Positions 17,039 through 25,319 of a stretch of DNA of 64,000 nucleotides are shown here, piece after piece. Every line of letters starts with the position of its first letter. The stretch's first letter is position 1. Source of the stretch: Olsenella sp. oral taxon 807 (lineage in GTDB: Bacteria; Actinomycetota; Coriobacteriia; Coriobacteriales; Atopobiaceae); NCBI RefSeq assembly GCF_001189515.2, contig NZ_CP012069.2, forward strand, positions 930,001-994,000, written 5' to 3'. Position numbers and translations under genes: made by a program. Under the pieces are notes generated by a model. That model made no database searches and was not told the DNA's origin. It worked only from the letters and a program-made list of their open reading frames with translations.

Positions 17039-18226
17039 CTACCGTCCGTTGGAAACGCGTTGGATGTAGCGGCCCATCCCCGGCACGGTGAAGTCGAGCT
17101 GGCCTGTGCGAGGTGCATATATCAGGCCCGCGTCAACGAGCCGCTTGCGCACAGACGTGAGGCTGCTCGGCTTGCGGCCCAGGCGCCGCGCGAGGTCATC
17201 CATCAACGAGGCACCCTCGTCCAGCGACATGGCCTCCATGAATCTGCGCTGGGCGTCGGTCGCACGATCCCAGCGGGAGCGGTACAGCCCGCTGTCCACC
17301 TCGTCCTGCGCCAGCCTCGTGGCAATCATCGCGTCCTCATCCGAGATCAGCGTGGACGAGGTCCTCTGTTCCCACGCAAAGTAGCCACAGCTCTGGACAA
17401 AGTAAGGATAGCCAGCCGAAACTGCAGTTACGCGCTGTATGGCGCCCTCATCCCAGCTCACTCCAAGGCGTTCGCAGGGCTCCTGCAGCGCGAGGCGCAC
17501 GTCCTCGTTCGAGAGCAGATCGAGCTGATGGTAGCGGTACATGCGCTCCGCATAGCTCGTTGCCTTGGCAAGGATGCTGGGAAGTGTGGGAAGGCCTGTC
17601 CCACAGAAGAAGAGCGGCGTCTGCTCATTGCCCTGCCCGAGGGTGTGTAGCGCGACGTTCAGGGCGTCAAGCTCCTCTTGACCGGCCTCCTGCAGCTCAT
17701 CAATGCCGAGAAACACAGCTGTACTCGAAGCGTGAGCTGCGTCACCCAGCGCGCGAAGCATGTCCTGAAGGTCTAGAGAGAGGTTGCCCGTGTCAGCATA
17801 GCCCCGTGCAGGTTCCACGTCGATGCCAATGGAGTATGAGCCGCTTGGGTCGATGGTGAGCTGAAACGATCTCAGCACCCTCACAGCGCGCGCGAGGGTG
17901 TCAGTAATGCGCTTTGATCTTGTTCGTATCTGCCTGAGCTCCAGATAGGTTGCCTGTGCAATGCGTTGCGAGAGTGACTCGCGCTCCGTCGCCTCCGTGA
18001 GGATGACGATCCAGCCTGAGTTTCGTGCATGCTCGGCAAGTTCGTTGAGCAAGACAGTCTTTCCGATACCTCGCAGCCCCCAGATGACGCACGGTCGTCC
18101 CTCCTCACGCTTCGAGACGACACGACCCATGTCAAGATGCATGGAGGCAATAAGACGGTCGCGACCAGTGAGGAGAGGAGGGCGTCGTCCGGCGCCGGGG
18201 TTGAAGGGATTGTCGGGCTCACCCAT
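17039..18226 (-). CDS. AAA-type ATPase with C-terminal winged helix
   Basis: A 395-residue STAND-like/COG1672-type ATPase. Walker A is GLRGIGKTVLL near residue 55 and Walker B VFLGIDELQEA near residue 165. The C-terminal third (SLMDDLARRLGRKPSSLTSVRKRLVDAGLI) looks like a winged helix. The start ATG 18226 has an excellent AAAGGAGG site; an ATG 30 bases upstream lacks one. Function is unknown; relatives are often accessory and sit near mobile DNA. A perfect 23-bp inverted repeat lies immediately upstream and could regulate it. Confidence 0.8.
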   Translation of the reverse strand: MGEPDNPFNPGAGRRPPLLTGRDRLIASMHLDMGRVVSKREEGRPCVIWGLRGIGKTVLLNELAEHARNSGWIVILTEATERESLSQRIAQATYLELRQIRTRSKRITDTLARAVRVLRSFQLTIDPSGSYSIGIDVEPARGYADTGNLSLDLQDMLRALGDAAHASSTAVFLGIDELQEAGQEELDALNVALHTLGQGNEQTPLFFCGTGLPTLPSILAKATSYAERMYRYHQLDLLSNEDVRLALQEPCERLGVSWDEGAIQRVTAVSAGYPYFVQSCGYFAWEQRTSSTLISDEDAMIATRLAQDEVDSGLYRSRWDRATDAQRRFMEAMSLDEGASLMDDLARRLGRKPSSLTSVRKRLVDAGLIYAPRTGQLDFTVPGMGRYIQRVSNGR

Positions 18227-18263
18227 GCTGCCTCCTTTCCATAACGGCGGCTTCATTCGTTTA

Positions 18264-18321
18264 TATCCGTTCGTATTTGATCATATCTTGAATTCTAAAT
18301 ATGATCAAATACGAACGGATA
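18264..18321. repeat. Perfect 23-bp inverted repeat with 12-base centre
   Basis: Arms at 18264-18286 and 18299-18321 are exact reverse complements; each contains CGTTCGTATTTGATCAT or its complement. The centre is CTTGAATTCTAA. AT-rich against a GC-rich background, about 40 bases upstream of the ATPase start. No T-run follows, so an operator, cruciform or mobile-element scar is likelier than a terminator. Confidence 0.9.
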
Positions 18322-18423
18322 GAGTGGGTTTGCCGGAGATCGGGGGCGACCCTGTCGATTCCCCGCTGACATGGAGCGCGACTGACACGAGGTGTTGCGG
18401 GAAAGACGGCGCTGCCCTTGTCG

Positions 18424-18558
18424 CGATGTGAGTGATTCACTCACATCGAGCTTCTCTTCAATAAGCGTCTGAACTGCGATGATGTAAATTCACTCTCCTG
18501 ATGCGCATGGAGTTTGGTGCGAAAAATCACTCACTTCGCGATGGCGATGTGAGTGATT
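18424..18558. promoter_or_regulatory. Cluster of GTGAGTGATTCACTCAC palindromes
   Basis: A palindrome with 12-bp arms around one base is centred at 18436 (core GTGAGTGATTCACTCAC). A diverged copy starts near 18546, and AATCACTCAC/GTGAGTGATT half sites at 18525 and 18549 form a further inverted pair. The repeated half site TCACTCAC suggests binding sites for a dimeric regulator. No gene with a good start lies directly next to them. Confidence 0.55.
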
Positions 18559-18602
18559 CACACACTTCGCGAGCTATCGTGGGGGATCCGCGCGTCGTGT
18601 AA

Positions 18603-18866
18603 ACGGTCACGTGGCGTGCCCTTGCGGCGGTTGACGTGGGGACGCTGCGCTAGACGTTCTTTCTCAATCAAACACGTGTACTGGGCGATGTGACATCGTC
18701 TTTTGTCTCCGATTTCGAGATTGGCGGCAACACATTTGAGGTAGGGGGCCGCTCCAAGGGGCAGGACCAGCTTGCTGGGGTGCAACACGGCTATGTGGTG
18801 AGAGACGATATCGAGCATGGGTATGGCAATGTGATTCCCCTGTGGGCATTCGGCCTGGGGTATTAG
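18603..18866 (+). pseudogene. C-terminal relic of a DUF4143-type AAA ATPase
   Basis: The plus-strand frame reads LAAVDVGTLR, then TAG, then TFFLNQTRV, SDFEIGGNTFEVGG, KGQDQLAG, VVRDDIEHGYGNVIPLW and a final FGLGY before TAG 18866. This is the characteristic C-terminus of AAA ATPases that carry DUF4143. The in-frame TAG at 18651 sits where relatives have Glu (RETFF), so a GAG-to-TAG change is likely. Everything upstream (P-loop domain) is gone. The intact neighbour at 19.8-21.2 kb belongs to the same broad family but is not its direct source. Confidence 0.75.
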
Positions 18867-18993
18867 GTCGAGGTCGTCTTGCCTACACGCAGGCTGCACA
18901 TAGTACGTGGTGCCATGTGGCAGGACCGGCCATAGTTTTTGACCGCGCGTGCACGTCGCTGTCTACCGCTTGGTCTCGGACAGCCCTCATTAC

Positions 18994-19545
18994 TTACTGC
19001 CTACTCATCTTTCCCTCAAATGAGTACGTCCTGACATGACGCTGTATGTTCTCTCCACGCTCGAGATAACGCAATAGTATCTGAGCGCAGGCGCGGCTGT
19101 CGCTTTCGGCTCGATGATGGTCGAGGTCAATGCCGTAGTACTCACACAGCACGTCTAGCCTGTGGCTCATTCCCGGAAGCAGCCTCCTGCCCATCTGCAC
19201 GGTGCACAGGTAGCTGGCCCGGGCCTTCCAAGCGATGCCGTAGGCGTCAAGGCACTTCCTGAGAACCCCCAGGTCGAACACGGCGTTGTGCGCTACAAGC
19301 AAGCCGCTCGACATCACTGGCTCGATCTGTTCCCATGCTTTTGGGAAGGTCGGTGCGTCTTGTACCGTCTTTGCGCTTATCCCCGTAAGTCGGGTGTTAA
19401 AGAGATCGAAGTGGCTCTCCGGGTTCACGAGGGTATGGTACTCGTCCTCGACCTCGCCGTCTTGCACCACCGTGATCCCGATGGAACTCATGCGGTCATT
19501 CAGGTGGTTTGGGGTCTCCACGTCAAATGCTATGTATCTCTCCAT
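18994..19545 (-). CDS. DEDDh 3'-5' exonuclease (DnaQ-like)
   Basis: Stand-alone exonuclease resembling the epsilon proofreading domain. Motif I is AFDVET at residues ~5-10, motif II LLVAHNAVFDLGVL near residue 88, motif III HRAESDSRACA near residue 150. The start ATG 19545 (MERYIAF) is supported by AGAGGTGG 7 bases upstream. The same frame stays open for about 90 more codons upstream, which lack known similarity. The product has 183 residues. Likely role: DNA or RNA processing or repair. Confidence 0.85.
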   Translation of the reverse strand: MERYIAFDVETPNHLNDRMSSIGITVVQDGEVEDEYHTLVNPESHFDLFNTRLTGISAKTVQDAPTFPKAWEQIEPVMSSGLLVAHNAVFDLGVLRKCLDAYGIAWKARASYLCTVQMGRRLLPGMSHRLDVLCEYYGIDLDHHRAESDSRACAQILLRYLERGENIQRHVRTYSFEGKMSRQ

Positions 19546-19816
19546 ATGTGGTCCACCTCTTCTGCTGGTCTTCGTAGCAAGGAGGCTCTCGTCCTCCGTC
19601 ACGTCAAAGGCGTGTCTCGACCTCGTCACCGCCGTTCCCGCGCCCTTCTCAACCGTACTTGTATCTCCGTCAGCATACAAAGCAAACTGTGTCGCTCGCA
19701 AGGTGTGTGAACCACTTGGCTTCATCTCGTCCCCGCGCTTCAAGTCCCACGCCACATACGTGCAATCTGCGTACTTGAAGTACCCGATAAAATGAGACAG
19801 TGGGGGATTCGCACGG
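19546..19816 (-). other. Open but unrecognised frame upstream of the exonuclease
   Basis: In the exonuclease frame there is no stop through this interval (it includes HFIGYFKYADCTYVAWDLKR and RSRHAFDVTEDE). No Shine-Dalgarno-supported start was found, and it overlaps the 3' end of the next gene if extended. It could be an N-terminal extension, a decayed gene, or chance in GC-rich DNA. Confidence 0.3.
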
Positions 19817-21178
19817 TTAGAGGCAGAATGCGAAGTAGAGCGGCAGCAGGGTTCTCTGACCCGAACTCGCCACCTGCCTTGGGTGCAGCACGTAGGATCT
19901 GCCGAGCCGATCGCCAAAGGTCCGCTCGAACTTGTCGAGCAATGATGTGCCGTAACGCTTCGTTGACTTGACCTCGACAGGGCTCACGCGGGCCCTCAGG
20001 TTCGCGTCGTCATGCGCACGTACGATGAGAAAGTCTATCTCCATCGTCCTTTGGGAGTCGCCTCTCGCATAGCGGGAGTAGAAGAAGAGCCTCCGACCGT
20101 TTGCCCTGAGCTGTTGTGCCACAGCGTTCTCAACGAGCATTCCCTCGTTGAGCGAGAGCCTGTCAAAGAGGATATCCCTATATACCTCACTCGGCGTCGA
20201 TCGACGATCGGCGAAGACCTGGGAGACGAGCAGCCCCGTATCCGCCATGTAGCACTTGAATGATGCGTTGTCCTCGCTGAGGCCCAAGCCGACCGTCGGA
20301 TCGGTTGCGTTGCGACATATATTGGTGAGTCGCGCGTCTTCAAGCCAGAAGAATGCGGAGTCATAGCTCCTCGACCGTGCCTCGCGGTCGATTGACGCCA
20401 GCGTGAACTTCTTCTCATGCTTCGAGAGCTGTCCGGGTATCTGTGAGAAGATGCTGCGTAGCTTGCCAGCGTCGCCGTTGGCGAGCTTTCCCATGTCATT
20501 GAGGTAGAGATCGATGATGCCGCGCTTGATATAGTCCACCTCATTGAAGTCTCGCGACTGCACGTATTCGTTGACTGCCTGTGGCATGCCGCCTACGAGC
20601 AGGTATTCGCGCCAGAGCCTCATGGCTCGCTTGTGAAGGGCATCTGGCAGCTGCCTTGAGGTCTCGAAGGAGTTCCTGATGAGGTCCGACAGCAGCTTCT
20701 CGCCCATTGCCCAGCAGAATTCCTCGAAGTCCAGGGGATCCATCTCAAGCTTGCGTTCCTCGGAGGGAATGACGATATCCTTTATATGTCTCTTGATGGA
20801 GATGAGCGACCCAGTCTCCATGAAGTCGTACCGTCCATCAGCGACAAGGTGTTTGATCATCTCGCGTGCCTTCGGATAGAGCTGTACCTCGTCAAACACG
20901 ATGAGCGATTCACGCGTGTGCAGTGGCGTCCTGTAGTAGGCGGACAGAAGCATGAAGAACGTATCAAGGTCATCGCGCTGATCCTCGAAGATGGATCTCA
21001 CGTCGCGCGGCAGACGCGAGAAGTCGATGATGATGCTCGAGCGATACTCGTTTTTTGCGAATTGCTCGACCGCCGTGCTCTTGCCGACGCGCCGTGCTCC
21101 CTCGATAAGAAGGGCCTCCCTGCCCCTGGCGCGGGACTTCCACCTGCGCATGTGATCAAGGACTTTTCTCTCAAGCAT
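19817..21178 (-). CDS. AAA+ ATPase with DUF4143 domain
   Basis: A 453-residue ATPase of the AAA_14/DUF4143 class, function not established. Walker A is EGARRVGKSTAV near residue 27, Walker B LIVFDEVQLYPKA near residue 93. The second half contains the DUF4143 nuclease-like fold (MEIDFLIVRAHD and VEVKSTKRYG near the C-terminus, the spacing seen in PD-(D/E)XK-like domains). ATG 21178 has AGGAG just upstream; earlier in-frame ATGs at 21193 and 21208 do not. Such genes are frequent, patchily distributed and probably horizontally mobile. Confidence 0.85.
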   Translation of the reverse strand: MLERKVLDHMRRWKSRARGREALLIEGARRVGKSTAVEQFAKNEYRSSIIIDFSRLPRDVRSIFEDQRDDLDTFFMLLSAYYRTPLHTRESLIVFDEVQLYPKAREMIKHLVADGRYDFMETGSLISIKRHIKDIVIPSEERKLEMDPLDFEEFCWAMGEKLLSDLIRNSFETSRQLPDALHKRAMRLWREYLLVGGMPQAVNEYVQSRDFNEVDYIKRGIIDLYLNDMGKLANGDAGKLRSIFSQIPGQLSKHEKKFTLASIDREARSRSYDSAFFWLEDARLTNICRNATDPTVGLGLSEDNASFKCYMADTGLLVSQVFADRRSTPSEVYRDILFDRLSLNEGMLVENAVAQQLRANGRRLFFYSRYARGDSQRTMEIDFLIVRAHDDANLRARVSPVEVKSTKRYGTSLLDKFERTFGDRLGRSYVLHPRQVASSGQRTLLPLYFAFCL

Positions 21179-21205
21179 CAATCTCCTGTTCATACGTTCG
21201 TATAA

Positions 21206-21294
21206 CACGATGCCGCAACATGGGATAAGCTCATTTTACACGATACCGTCGTGTGAGACTGCAGAGATACGCACGATGCCGCTATGTGGAACGA
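21206..21294. promoter_or_regulatory. Repeated CACGATGCCGC motif upstream of the ATPase
   Basis: CACGATGCCGC followed by AACATGG (from about 21208) recurs about 65 bases on as CACGATGCCGC followed by TATGTGG, with CACGATACCGTCGTG between them. Position just upstream of the ATPase start suggests operator sites. Confidence 0.4.
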
Positions 21295-21327
21295 AACGCG
21301 GCGACTTTGCGCCTAGGATCCTGCTCC

Positions 21328-22695
21328 CTACTCTTGCGTGTCGTCTGGAGTCCCCGCGCGCCACCGTTTGACATCGGACAGGCGCTCGGAAAGCCACGCC
21401 TCGCGACCCTCGCACGTGGGGTGATAGTACTCAGATCCTGCGAGTGAGTCGGGCAGGTACTGCATGTTGGCAGCCACCTTGTGCTTCTCGTAGTGTGCCA
21501 GGCGGTAGTCCTTACCGTAGCCCAGATCCTTCATCAGGCGCGTCGGGGCGTTACGGATAACGAGCGGCACGGGCTCCGCCATGCTGTGCAGGGCGTCCTT
21601 CTTGGCACGCTCGTAGGCGATGTAGCTGCTGTTTGACTTGGGTGCGAGAGACAGGTATATGACCGCCTCGGTGAGGTGCACCGAGCACTCGGGCATCCCG
21701 ATGAAATGGCAGGCGTGGAAGGCGTTCACGGCTACGTTGAGGGCGTTGGTGTCGGCGAGGCCAACATCCTCCGACGCAAAGCGCGTTATGCGGCGGGCAA
21801 CGTAGAGCGGGTCCTCACCGGATTCGAGCATGCGCGCGAGCCAGTATACGGCGGCGTCGGGGTCGGAGTTGCGCATCGACTTGTGTAGTGCACTGATGAT
21901 GTTGTAGTGCTCCTCACCCGTCTTGTCGTAGAGTAGGCTGCGCTGGCCCGTGCACTGCCTTACTGTCTCGGGTGTTACCGTGACCACGTCGCCTTCCGTA
22001 TCACCGTTGAGAACCACCATCTCGAGCGTCGAGAGCGCCATGCGCGCGTCACCGTTTGCGAACGTGGTGATGGCGTCAAGCAGGTCGTCAGCAATTCTCA
22101 CTTCCTGTCCGCCGAAGCCACGCTCATCGGTCAGCGCACGGCGCAGCAAGCCCTCGACCTCCTCCTTGGTCAGCCCCTTTAGCACGAATACCTTACAGCG
22201 TGAGAGGAGCGCCCCGTTCACCTCGAAGGACGGGTTCTCGGTCGTGGCTCCGATGAGCGTGATCGCGCCCTCTTCCACGAAGGGCAGAAACGCGTCCTGC
22301 TGCGCCTTGTTGAATCGGTGAATCTCGTCGACGAACACGATGGTGCGCCTGCCTGTATGCGTCTGCGCACCCGCACGCCTCATGATCTCGCGGATCTCCT
22401 TGATGCCGCTCGTCACGGCAGAGAAGGTGATGAACTCGGCACGTGTCTGGCGCGCGATGACCCGCGCGATTGTGGTCTTGCCCACGCCGGGAGGCCCCCA
22501 GAAGATCATGGACGGCAGCTGGTCGGCCTCGATCATGCGGCGTAGCACGTTGCCCGGTCCTATGAGGTGGGTCTGTCCCGACACCTCGTCGAGGGTCTTT
22601 GGCCGCATGCGTGCTGCGAGCGGCGCCGAGCTGTCCGCCACCTCTTCGTCAGTGGTGTCGAACAGCGAGCCCTGTCCCTCGAACGATGGCTTCAT
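21328..22695 (-). CDS. rarA: Replication-associated recombination protein A
   Basis: RarA/MgsA AAA+ ATPase acting at stalled replication forks with SSB. The N-terminus has an FxGQGSLFD segment, then RPKTLDEVSGQTHLIG. Walker A is WGPPGVGKTT near residue 58, Walker B FVDEIHRFNKAQQDAFLP near residue 113, and a GATTENPSFEVN sensor follows; the C-terminal MgsA domain contains CHFIGMPE. ATG 22695 fits the family start (MKPSFEGQ); an ATG ten codons upstream is less likely. The product has 455 residues. An IS element has inserted about 80 bases upstream. Confidence 0.94.
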   Translation of the reverse strand: MKPSFEGQGSLFDTTDEEVADSSAPLAARMRPKTLDEVSGQTHLIGPGNVLRRMIEADQLPSMIFWGPPGVGKTTIARVIARQTRAEFITFSAVTSGIKEIREIMRRAGAQTHTGRRTIVFVDEIHRFNKAQQDAFLPFVEEGAITLIGATTENPSFEVNGALLSRCKVFVLKGLTKEEVEGLLRRALTDERGFGGQEVRIADDLLDAITTFANGDARMALSTLEMVVLNGDTEGDVVTVTPETVRQCTGQRSLLYDKTGEEHYNIISALHKSMRNSDPDAAVYWLARMLESGEDPLYVARRITRFASEDVGLADTNALNVAVNAFHACHFIGMPECSVHLTEAVIYLSLAPKSNSSYIAYERAKKDALHSMAEPVPLVIRNAPTRLMKDLGYGKDYRLAHYEKHKVAANMQYLPDSLAGSEYYHPTCEGREAWLSERLSDVKRWRAGTPDDTQE

Positions 22696-22773
22696 CGCGT
22701 GCCCCTTTCCTGTTGCATGCGTCACATGAGCAGGCGCAGATCTTCTAAGAAGAATAAGCCCTAGTTCTTTCTG

Positions 22774-24533
22774 ATTGTAGAACTACCGCCTGATCAAACC
22801 AAAGAAAATCGAGAAAATCGCAGGTCGAGGCCCCAAGGGGCCTCTCTTGTGCTATATTATATGTAGTGCTACTTACTACTTCCTGTGTGGCACGGGAGGC
22901 GACCGGGATGCCGTTCATAAAGGTGCAGAAGCTGGTCAGGGACGAGTCCGGCGCAATCAGGAGCGGGTCCGCCGCCGTGGTCGACACGTCGTACGTGCGC
23001 GGCGCCAAGTACCACTCGGCGCAGGCGGTGCGCGAGAGGCTGGGCAAGGTCGTCTGGCTCGCGGACGACAGGCGCTCGGGCGTGTTCGCGTCACCGACGC
23101 GCGGCCTGGTGGAGTACGACGCGGACGCCGACGGATTCGCGCCGGTGGCCAAGGGCGACGAGCGGCTGGCGAACACGGGCGCGTTCCCCGAGCCGCCGCG
23201 GCACCTGGAGCTCGGCCCCGAGCACCTGCTGCTGTCGTTCCTGGGCGCCGATGGGGTCGCGGGGTGCCTCAGGGAGGCGCTCCCCGACGACCGGTCCTAC
23301 CAGCGCGCCCTCGCCCACGTCACGCACGGCGTGGTGCGGGACGGGAGCCGCGAGACCTGCGACAACATGGTGGCCAGGTCCTTCGCGGCTCTGGCGCTGC
23401 CGGGCGTGCCGCCCGCGTCGCTGAGATCGGACACGGCGTTCTTCTCGGCGATGGGCGCCGACGGGGCGAAGGTCGCGTTCTTCAGGGCGTTCGCCAGGCT
23501 CATGAGGAGGACGAAGCCCGGCTTCGGCCGCGCATGCTACGTGGACTCCACCCCGCTCCCGAACGACGCGGTCGACAACCCGCTCAACGCCCTCTGCAGC
23601 CACGGGCTGAGGGGCGCGGCGGTCCAGATGCGCCTCGCGCTCGTGCTCGACGAGACGACGGGGCTGCCCGTCTGGTACGAGGTCGTGCCCGGCAACGTAC
23701 TTGACCTCTCGACCATAAAGACCGTGATGGGCGACGTCCTCGCCACGCTCGGCATCGAGGTCGTAACCGCGGTCCTCGACGCGGGCTACGCGTCGCGCGA
23801 GCTGCTCGAGGCCTTCTCCGAGGGCGAGAGGGACGTGCTGGTCAGGATGCCGGCGAGGAGGGGGTACCCGTACCGCGAGCTCTGGCGGGGCGTCCGCTCT
23901 CTGATCGGCAAGGGCAAGTACGCGATCACGCGCTCCGGCCACCTCTACTTCGCCAGGAGGCGCGACGTCGAGGTGCAGGGCGTGAGGCTGCACTGCTACG
24001 TCTACGTGGACCAGACCAACGCCACGCCGCGCTTCGCCAGGTGGCTGGACAAGAACCAGGAGAGGTTCGACGGGATGTCGCTCGCCGAGAAGGACTGGGA
24101 GACCGTGCGGCAGGGCTACTTCGTGCTGATGTCCACCAAGGTCGCGACGCCCCGCGAGATCCTGGACGAGTACTTCTGCCGCACCGAGATCGAGGGCGTC
24201 TTCAAGACCAGCAAGGACTACCTGGGCCTGCTGCCGCTGCGCAAGTGGAGCGACCTCACCGTGCGCGGCAAGATCCTCGCCGACATCATCGGCACCATCG
24301 TGGTGCTCAGGATGCGCAAGGCGCTCGCCGGGGCCGACGTCTCCCTCACCGAGGTATGGGGCAAGGCCAGGTCGCTGTCCTGCTACACCAACGCCGACGG
24401 CAGGGTCGTGGTCGAGACGCCGTCGAGGCAGGTCCGCGAGTACTACAAGGCGCTCGGGGTGAAGGTGCCCTCGTCAATCGACGTCAGGGAATTCGACCGT
24501 GACGTCCTCGGCCTGGAGCTGTAGTTCTACAAT
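22774..24533 (+). mobile_element. Complete insertion sequence, IS1634/IS4-like
   Basis: About 1.76 kb bounded by perfect 13-bp terminal inverted repeats: ATTGTAGAACTAC (22774-22786) and GTAGTTCTACAAT (24521-24533). The right repeat covers the transposase stop codon. Inside the left end, a GAGGCCCC-AA-GGGGCCTC hairpin (22827-22844) precedes the transposase and would block read-through transcription from outside. No clear target-site duplication is visible. Confidence 0.88.
22908..24524 (+). CDS. DDE transposase of the IS element
   Basis: A 538-residue transposase. The N-terminal domain matches the remnant at 13.1-13.7 kb. The catalytic positions are readable as YVDSTPL (Asp near 212), AVLDAGYASRELLE (Asp near 291) and CRTEIEGVFKTSKDYLGL (Glu near 427), in the IS1634/IS4-superfamily arrangement. 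ATG 22908 is preceded by GGGAGG; the earlier in-frame ATG at 22866 lacks a site. Codon use is extremely G/C at third positions with many AGG Arg codons, unlike flanking genes. Confidence 0.9.
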   Translation: MPFIKVQKLVRDESGAIRSGSAAVVDTSYVRGAKYHSAQAVRERLGKVVWLADDRRSGVFASPTRGLVEYDADADGFAPVAKGDERLANTGAFPEPPRHLELGPEHLLLSFLGADGVAGCLREALPDDRSYQRALAHVTHGVVRDGSRETCDNMVARSFAALALPGVPPASLRSDTAFFSAMGADGAKVAFFRAFARLMRRTKPGFGRACYVDSTPLPNDAVDNPLNALCSHGLRGAAVQMRLALVLDETTGLPVWYEVVPGNVLDLSTIKTVMGDVLATLGIEVVTAVLDAGYASRELLEAFSEGERDVLVRMPARRGYPYRELWRGVRSLIGKGKYAITRSGHLYFARRRDVEVQGVRLHCYVYVDQTNATPRFARWLDKNQERFDGMSLAEKDWETVRQGYFVLMSTKVATPREILDEYFCRTEIEGVFKTSKDYLGLLPLRKWSDLTVRGKILADIIGTIVVLRMRKALAGADVSLTEVWGKARSLSCYTNADGRVVVETPSRQVREYYKALGVKVPSSIDVREFDRDVLGLEL

Positions 24534-24665
24534 TAGCGTCATCTAGGGATAAGTGTACGGCATTCGAAGCTCCATCATGAGCATCCGAGTACATGCGCGT
24601 TCTCATCCTTAGCCGGTGAGTTGATCTTTACTTCCCCGGAGATTGCCTGCATGCTCCAAGGGAAA

Positions 24666-24687
24666 ACCGACCATCTCAGCCGTCGGT
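24666..24687 (-). terminator. Terminator of the TetR-ABC-ECF operon
   Basis: Read on the minus strand: ACCGAC, 10-base loop, GTCGGT, then TTTTCCC, starting 18 bases after the S-component stop. A classic intrinsic terminator shape, closing the minus-strand operon. Confidence 0.7.
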
Positions 24688-24704
24688 CATGACGCGCCCC
24701 CGCG

Positions 24705-25292
24705 CTACACCAAACCGGCCTTCTGGAAATGCTTCTTAAGCAGCTTGCGCGCAATCAGGGATCCGAGAAACGCGCACAACGCCACAACCAACAGCATGGC
24801 TACTGCCATCGCGGGGGAGACTATCGTGCTCAGCAGTTGCATGTAGTCCTCTCCGAACTGCGTCGAGTACTGGGTGAGCGTCTGCTGGGAGAAGAACAGG
24901 AAGGGCACGTACATGCCGCCGAAGGCCGCGAGTACCATGTACACGACGTAGCTCGCCGTGAGCGCTCTCTCGTTCGTGCAGCTGGTCTTCGACGCCAAGG
25001 TGGCAGCAATGACGCCCGCTATCAGGCAACACACGATCATCGGCACATAAAGGCCATGCACGCCCGTGAGCGCGCAGAACACGAACAGCGCCCAGGATTT
25101 CTTGGTTCTTGCCGCGACCAAGAAGTACGTAATACCAGCTAGCAACGCCCAGAGGGGACTCACTGCCAGCATGGTGTAGGGCGAGAAGGACAGTATCGCG
25201 CACACCATGTAGATAGCCAAGGCGCATACGGCCAAAAGCGCGGTCACTATCAAATCTTTGACCTGAAATTCAGTTTTTCCTTCGTTTCCCAT
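24705..25292 (-). CDS. ECF transporter S component, MptD/Trep_Strep type
   Basis: A 195-residue integral membrane protein with about five to six hydrophobic segments (for example VTALLAVCALAIYMVCAIL at ~12-30, SPLWALLAGITYFLVAA, VVYMVLAAFGGMYVPFLFF, VAMLLVVALCAFLGSLIA). The pattern matches the Trep_Strep/MptD family of ECF substrate-binding components. It is the last gene of the operon after EcfT and the ATPase. The substrate is unknown; company with two ABC half-exporters hints at a metal chelate, haem or similar small molecule. Confidence 0.75.
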   Translation of the reverse strand: MGNEGKTEFQVKDLIVTALLAVCALAIYMVCAILSFSPYTMLAVSPLWALLAGITYFLVAARTKKSWALFVFCALTGVHGLYVPMIVCCLIAGVIAATLASKTSCTNERALTASYVVYMVLAAFGGMYVPFLFFSQQTLTQYSTQFGEDYMQLLSTIVSPAMAVAMLLVVALCAFLGSLIARKLLKKHFQKAGLV

Positions 25293-25319
25293 TGTCTATC
25301 CTCTCTTTGAGATTAACTG

